Source: Lysobacterales bacterium
GTDB lineage: Bacteria; Pseudomonadota; Gammaproteobacteria; Xanthomonadales; Rhodanobacteraceae
Assembly: GCA_016721015.1 (NCBI GenBank)
Contig: JADKJL010000008.1
Span: 1-64,000, forward strand
Direction of reading: 5' to 3'
Length of the DNA: 64,000 nucleotides
In this document: positions 61,735-64,000 of the stretch, piece by piece
How the letters are laid out: each line of letters opens with the position of its first letter
Position numbering within the stretch: the first letter of the stretch is position 1
The notes under the pieces: generated by a model
What the model saw: only the letters and a program-made list of their open reading frames with translations
The model's database searches: none
Told to the model about the DNA's origin: nothing
Made by a program: the position numbers and the translations under genes

Positions 61735-62021
61735 GGCAACGCTGATTAAGTGGCGCAACCGTCACGACACCTGTCTGCGTGCAGATCGCGGCGCGCTGAC
61801 GCAGATGGACTGGCCGTCCTTCAAGGCAGCGCAACAAAGAAATGCGCGCAGACAGGTATCGCCTAACCGATTGTTTTTACTAAAACAGGTGGCATTCAGA
61901 AGGTCCGCCAGCCGCACTGCGCGGCTCGTCAAGGCAACCAGCCTTCACTTCGCCACGCAGCACGACTGGCGAACCTTCTGAATGCCATGACGGTTGTGCC
62001 ACTTAATCAGCGTTGCCCTAG
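61731..62021. mobile_element. Nested inverted-repeat element (MITE-like)
   Basis: CTAGGGCAACGCTGATTAAG... (61731-61764) and its complement (61988-62021) match at 33 of 34 bases. Inside, a second pair (61893-61913 with 61966-61986, starting GGCATTCAGAAGGT) matches at 20 of 21. The element is 291 bp, codes for nothing recognisable and begins in the stop codon of the preceding gene. Target duplication beyond the symmetric CTAG cannot be separated from the repeat. Confidence 0.8.
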
Positions 62022-62140
62022 ATTGGGCTGAGCCTCAGCGAAGCCCAACATCGCGCGATTTTTCGCCGAAGAGGATGACCGATGCCGGGGTTCGCTGCTT
62101 TACGTAGGTTGGGCTGAGCGCAAGCGAAGCCCAACATCGC
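62022..62140. repeat. Two REP sequences next to the RAYT gene
   Basis: ATTGGGCTGAGCCTCAGCGA... (from 62022) and GGTTGGGCTGAGCGCAAGCG... (from 62106) are two REPs of the same type as the array at 62716-63549; both read on into AGCCCAACATCGCG. The second overlaps the 3' end of the RAYT gene. Confidence 0.8.
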
Positions 62141-62669
62141 GAATTGCATCCGGGCCTGCCGCAATCGATTCCGGATCACACGCCCATTCACTCGACACAA
62201 TACCCGCGCGAACGTACCGGTGGATCGATGACCAAGGCCAATCCGTGGCCTTTTCTGCATGTCCGTGCTTGACGGGGTTGATATGCACGTAATCAACGTG
62301 GCGCGCCAGATCGTCTTCATCTCGAATCAGATGCTCCCAATAACGGCGCTGCCAGATGCCTCGCTCACGCTTGCTTTTTCGACTGGTGGAGATTCGTTCG
62401 CCTTTCACAATGGAGCGCGAGAAACCCGACTTGATAAGCATCCATCGCAATGCGTAGTCATCGTCGTCATGCGGCAGGCTCCAAACCGCATGCAGATGAT
62501 CCGGCAGCACGACCCAGGCGTCGATTCGAAACGGGTGGCGTTGCATGACGTGGGTCACACTTGCGCGCAACGACGCCACGTTGTCCACAAGTAATTCGCT
62601 TTGTCGGTCGGCAAGATTGACCGTGAAGAAATACGTCCCTCCGGAGACAACGGTGCGCCGATACTTCAC
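62100..62669 (-). CDS. REP-associated tyrosine transposase (RAYT, TnpA_REP)
   Basis: The 189-residue protein is a Y1 HUH-type single-strand transposase of the RAYT family. It shows the metal-binding HUH motif VLPDHLHAVW (HLH at about 57-59) and the catalytic Tyr in HVDYVHINPVKHG (Y about 127). A GTG start at 62669 follows AAGGAAGG. RAYTs cleave REP sequences and are held responsible for spreading them. The last 8 codons and the stop lie within a REP. REPs lie on both sides of the gene. Confidence 0.92.
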   Translation of the reverse strand: MKYRRTVVSGGTYFFTVNLADRQSELLVDNVASLRASVTHVMQRHPFRIDAWVVLPDHLHAVWSLPHDDDDYALRWMLIKSGFSRSIVKGERISTSRKSKRERGIWQRRYWEHLIRDEDDLARHVDYVHINPVKHGHAEKATDWPWSSIHRYVRAGIVSSEWACDPESIAAGPDAIRDVGLRLRSAQPT

Positions 62670-62715
62670 GATGCCTTCCTTGGTCAGCCGACCATTTCAT
62701 GGTGTCATATTTACC

Positions 62716-63549
62716 GATGTTGGGCTTCGCATACGCTCAGCGCCAACCTACAACCGCGGGCGTCACCCGTCCCGCCGCGTGCGCCGAATGCAGACGGTAG
62801 GGTGGTGCTGAGCACCAGCGAAGCCCAGGGTCGGAATATCCATCCAAGGCGAATACCTGATTCGCCACCGGAGGGCGTGCCGACGATGGCGAGGCTCTCG
62901 ATGTTGGGCTTCGCATACGCTCAGCGCCAACCTACAACCGCGGGCGTCACCCATCAGGCCGCGTGCGCCGAATGCAGACGGTAGGCTGGTGCTGAGCACC
63001 AGCGAAGCCCAGGGTCGGAATATCCATCCAAGGCGAATACCTGATTCGCCACCGGAGGGCGTGCCGACGATGGCGAGGCTCTCGATGTTGGGCTTCGCAT
63101 ACGCTCAGCGCCAACCTACAAGCGCGGGCGTCACCCATCCCGCCGCGTGGGCCGAATGCAGACGGTAGGCTGGTGCTGAGCACCAGCGAAGCCCAGGGTC
63201 GGAATATCCATCCAAGGCGAATACCTGATTCGCCACCGGAGGGCGTGCCGACGATGGCAGAGCTCTCGATGTTGGGCTTCGCATACGCTCAGCGCCAACC
63301 TACAAGCGCGGGCGTCACCCATCCCGCCGCGTGGGCCGAATGCAGACGGTAGGCTGGTGCTGAGCACCAGCGAAGCCCAGCGTCAGAATATCCATCCAAG
63401 GCGAATACCTGATTCGCCACCGGAGGGCGTGCCGACGATGGCAGAGCTCTCGATGTTGGGCTTCGCATACGCTCAGCGCCAACCTACAACCGCGGGCGTC
63501 ACCCATCCGGCCGCGTCGGCCGAATGCAGACGGTAGGCTGGCGCTAAGC
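62716..63549. repeat. 184-bp tandem array (4.5 copies), each with two opposed REPs
   Basis: Units start at 62716, 62900, 63084, 63268 and 63452 (exact 184-bp period); the fifth is partial. Each holds a REP (TTGGGCTTCGCATACGCTCA) and, about 90 bp on, an opposed REP (TGAGCACCAGCGAAGCCCAG), so each unit is BIME-like. Copies differ at a few positions. Minus-strand frames of 78 codons across the units are by-products of the repeat. Confidence 0.95.
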
Positions 63550-63634
63550 CCAACCTACGCAAGATAGCGACACTCGACGAATCAAAGATCATCAAAACCT
63601 ATGTCAGATCTCAGCGGCGTCACCTGAGGTCGCC

Positions 63635-64000
63635 CTAGTCAAAACCGTCGGCAAAGATCCGGTCGAGCTGACTGGCGCGGCATTGCGCGTCGCCGGATTC
63701 AACGACGATGTTGTCGATGGCCCAGCCACTGTTGGTGACGCCGGAATCGCTGGTCAGACGGAAGCGCAGCCTCAGGTCGGCGAGATTGTCGGTCGAGGCT
63801 GGCAATGCGATGCGGTTATTTTGCCAGGTTGTGCGACCCGAGCATTGATAGAGCGATGACCAACTCGCGCCGCCATTGATCGAGATCTCGACATTGCCGA
63901 AGTCGTAGCCGGCCTCGGTGTCGCAGCGATCATCAAAGCGCAGCACACTCTGGGCATGGCCAATCAGATCGATTGAACGCGACAGGCTTTTATTCACGCT
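63635..64000 (-). CDS. C-terminal part of an exported protein ending in IFADGFD (window edge)
   Basis: The frame stays open through the right edge of the window, so at least 121 residues are the end of a longer protein whose start is outside. The visible part is strand-rich (VLRFDDRCDTEAGYDFGNVE, ISINGGASWSSLYQCSG, LRFRLTSDSGVTNSGWAIDN), resembling the jelly-roll/MAM-like domain common at the end of secreted peptidases such as immune inhibitor A. The last residues LDRIFADGFD parallel the end of the sugar dehydrogenase at 42635. A GTG at 63997 is not taken as the start. Confidence 0.75.
   Translation of the reverse strand, partial: SVNKSLSRSIDLIGHAQSVLRFDDRCDTEAGYDFGNVEISINGGASWSSLYQCSGRTTWQNNRIALPASTDNLADLRLRFRLTSDSGVTNSGWAIDNIVVESGDAQCRASQLDRIFADGFD

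Noticed and set aside
62763..63506. Series of 78-residue minus-strand proteins
   Set aside because: Identical frames recur every 184 bp only because the DNA repeats; no start signals and no family.
62716..63549. CRISPR array
   Set aside because: The period is 184 bp with nearly the whole unit repeated, there are no short unique spacers and no cas genes; the units are BIME-like REPs.

Overview
The window is GC-rich bacterial chromosome. It looks like a gammaproteobacterium of the Lysobacterales (Xanthomonadales) type: speA, speE and nupC housekeeping genes, a fused 2-oxoacid:ferredoxin oxidoreductase, a REP/RAYT system, and two exported proteins ending in an F-x-DGFD tail. The taxonomic placement is inference from family resemblance, not from a marker gene.

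Layout. (1) 1-5.5 kb is an accessory, defence-rich edge: the start of hsdS and a full hsdM (type I restriction-modification), a truncated tyrosine integrase, a hipBA module whose hipA has a 1-nt frameshift, and a ParE-like toxin with its ribbon-helix-helix antitoxin between two decayed IS3-family remnants. (2) 5.6-38.5 kb is one complete-looking contractile injection system locus of the extracellular type (eCIS, PVC/Afp-like). It starts with an orphan sigma-54 activator. Next comes a textbook sigma-54 promoter (GG-N10-GC) with a consensus IHF site and upstream dyads. The operon then runs: small winged-helix protein, sheath, tube, baseplate-associated Cys protein, Ala/Pro-rich linker protein, DUF4255 cap, AAA+ ATPase, small protein, a 2769-residue DUF4157 giant, a second DUF4157 protein, hub, LysM-type protein, gp27/gp5-like spike, PAAR-like tip, gp25, two J-type baseplate proteins, a tail protein and a DUF6519 protein. 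Many neighbours overlap by 4 nt. No capsid, terminase, TssJLM or ClpV genes are present, so it is neither a prophage nor a T6SS.

The eCIS is bracketed by two homologous stretches of about 260 bp. Each holds the 5' part of a Cro/CI-type regulator gene plus its operator region with GCTTAGG sites. The downstream copy belongs to an intact XRE regulator gene; the upstream copy is a relic that now sits in front of the sigma-54 activator. Just outside lies an M6-type metalloprotease with no visible signal peptide, a candidate eCIS cargo.

(3) 40-62 kb is mostly chromosomal metabolism: a split lipoate ligase, an exported PQQ-type sugar dehydrogenase, a hydroxyisobutyrate dehydrogenase-like gene coupled to arginine decarboxylase, an S10 peptidase, spermidine synthase, a nucleoside transporter, a fatty acid hydroxylase/sterol desaturase, the large ferredoxin oxidoreductase, a YjjJ-type HipA protein and an exported sortilin/BNR-repeat protein. 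Between them are a 12-unit heptamer repeat, a MITE with IS50-like ends and a near-perfect 9-bp target duplication, REP-type hairpins and a second nested inverted-repeat element. (4) 62-64 kb holds a RAYT (REP-associated transposase) with flanking REPs, a 4.5-copy array of 184-bp units, and the 3' end of an exported protein cut by the window edge.
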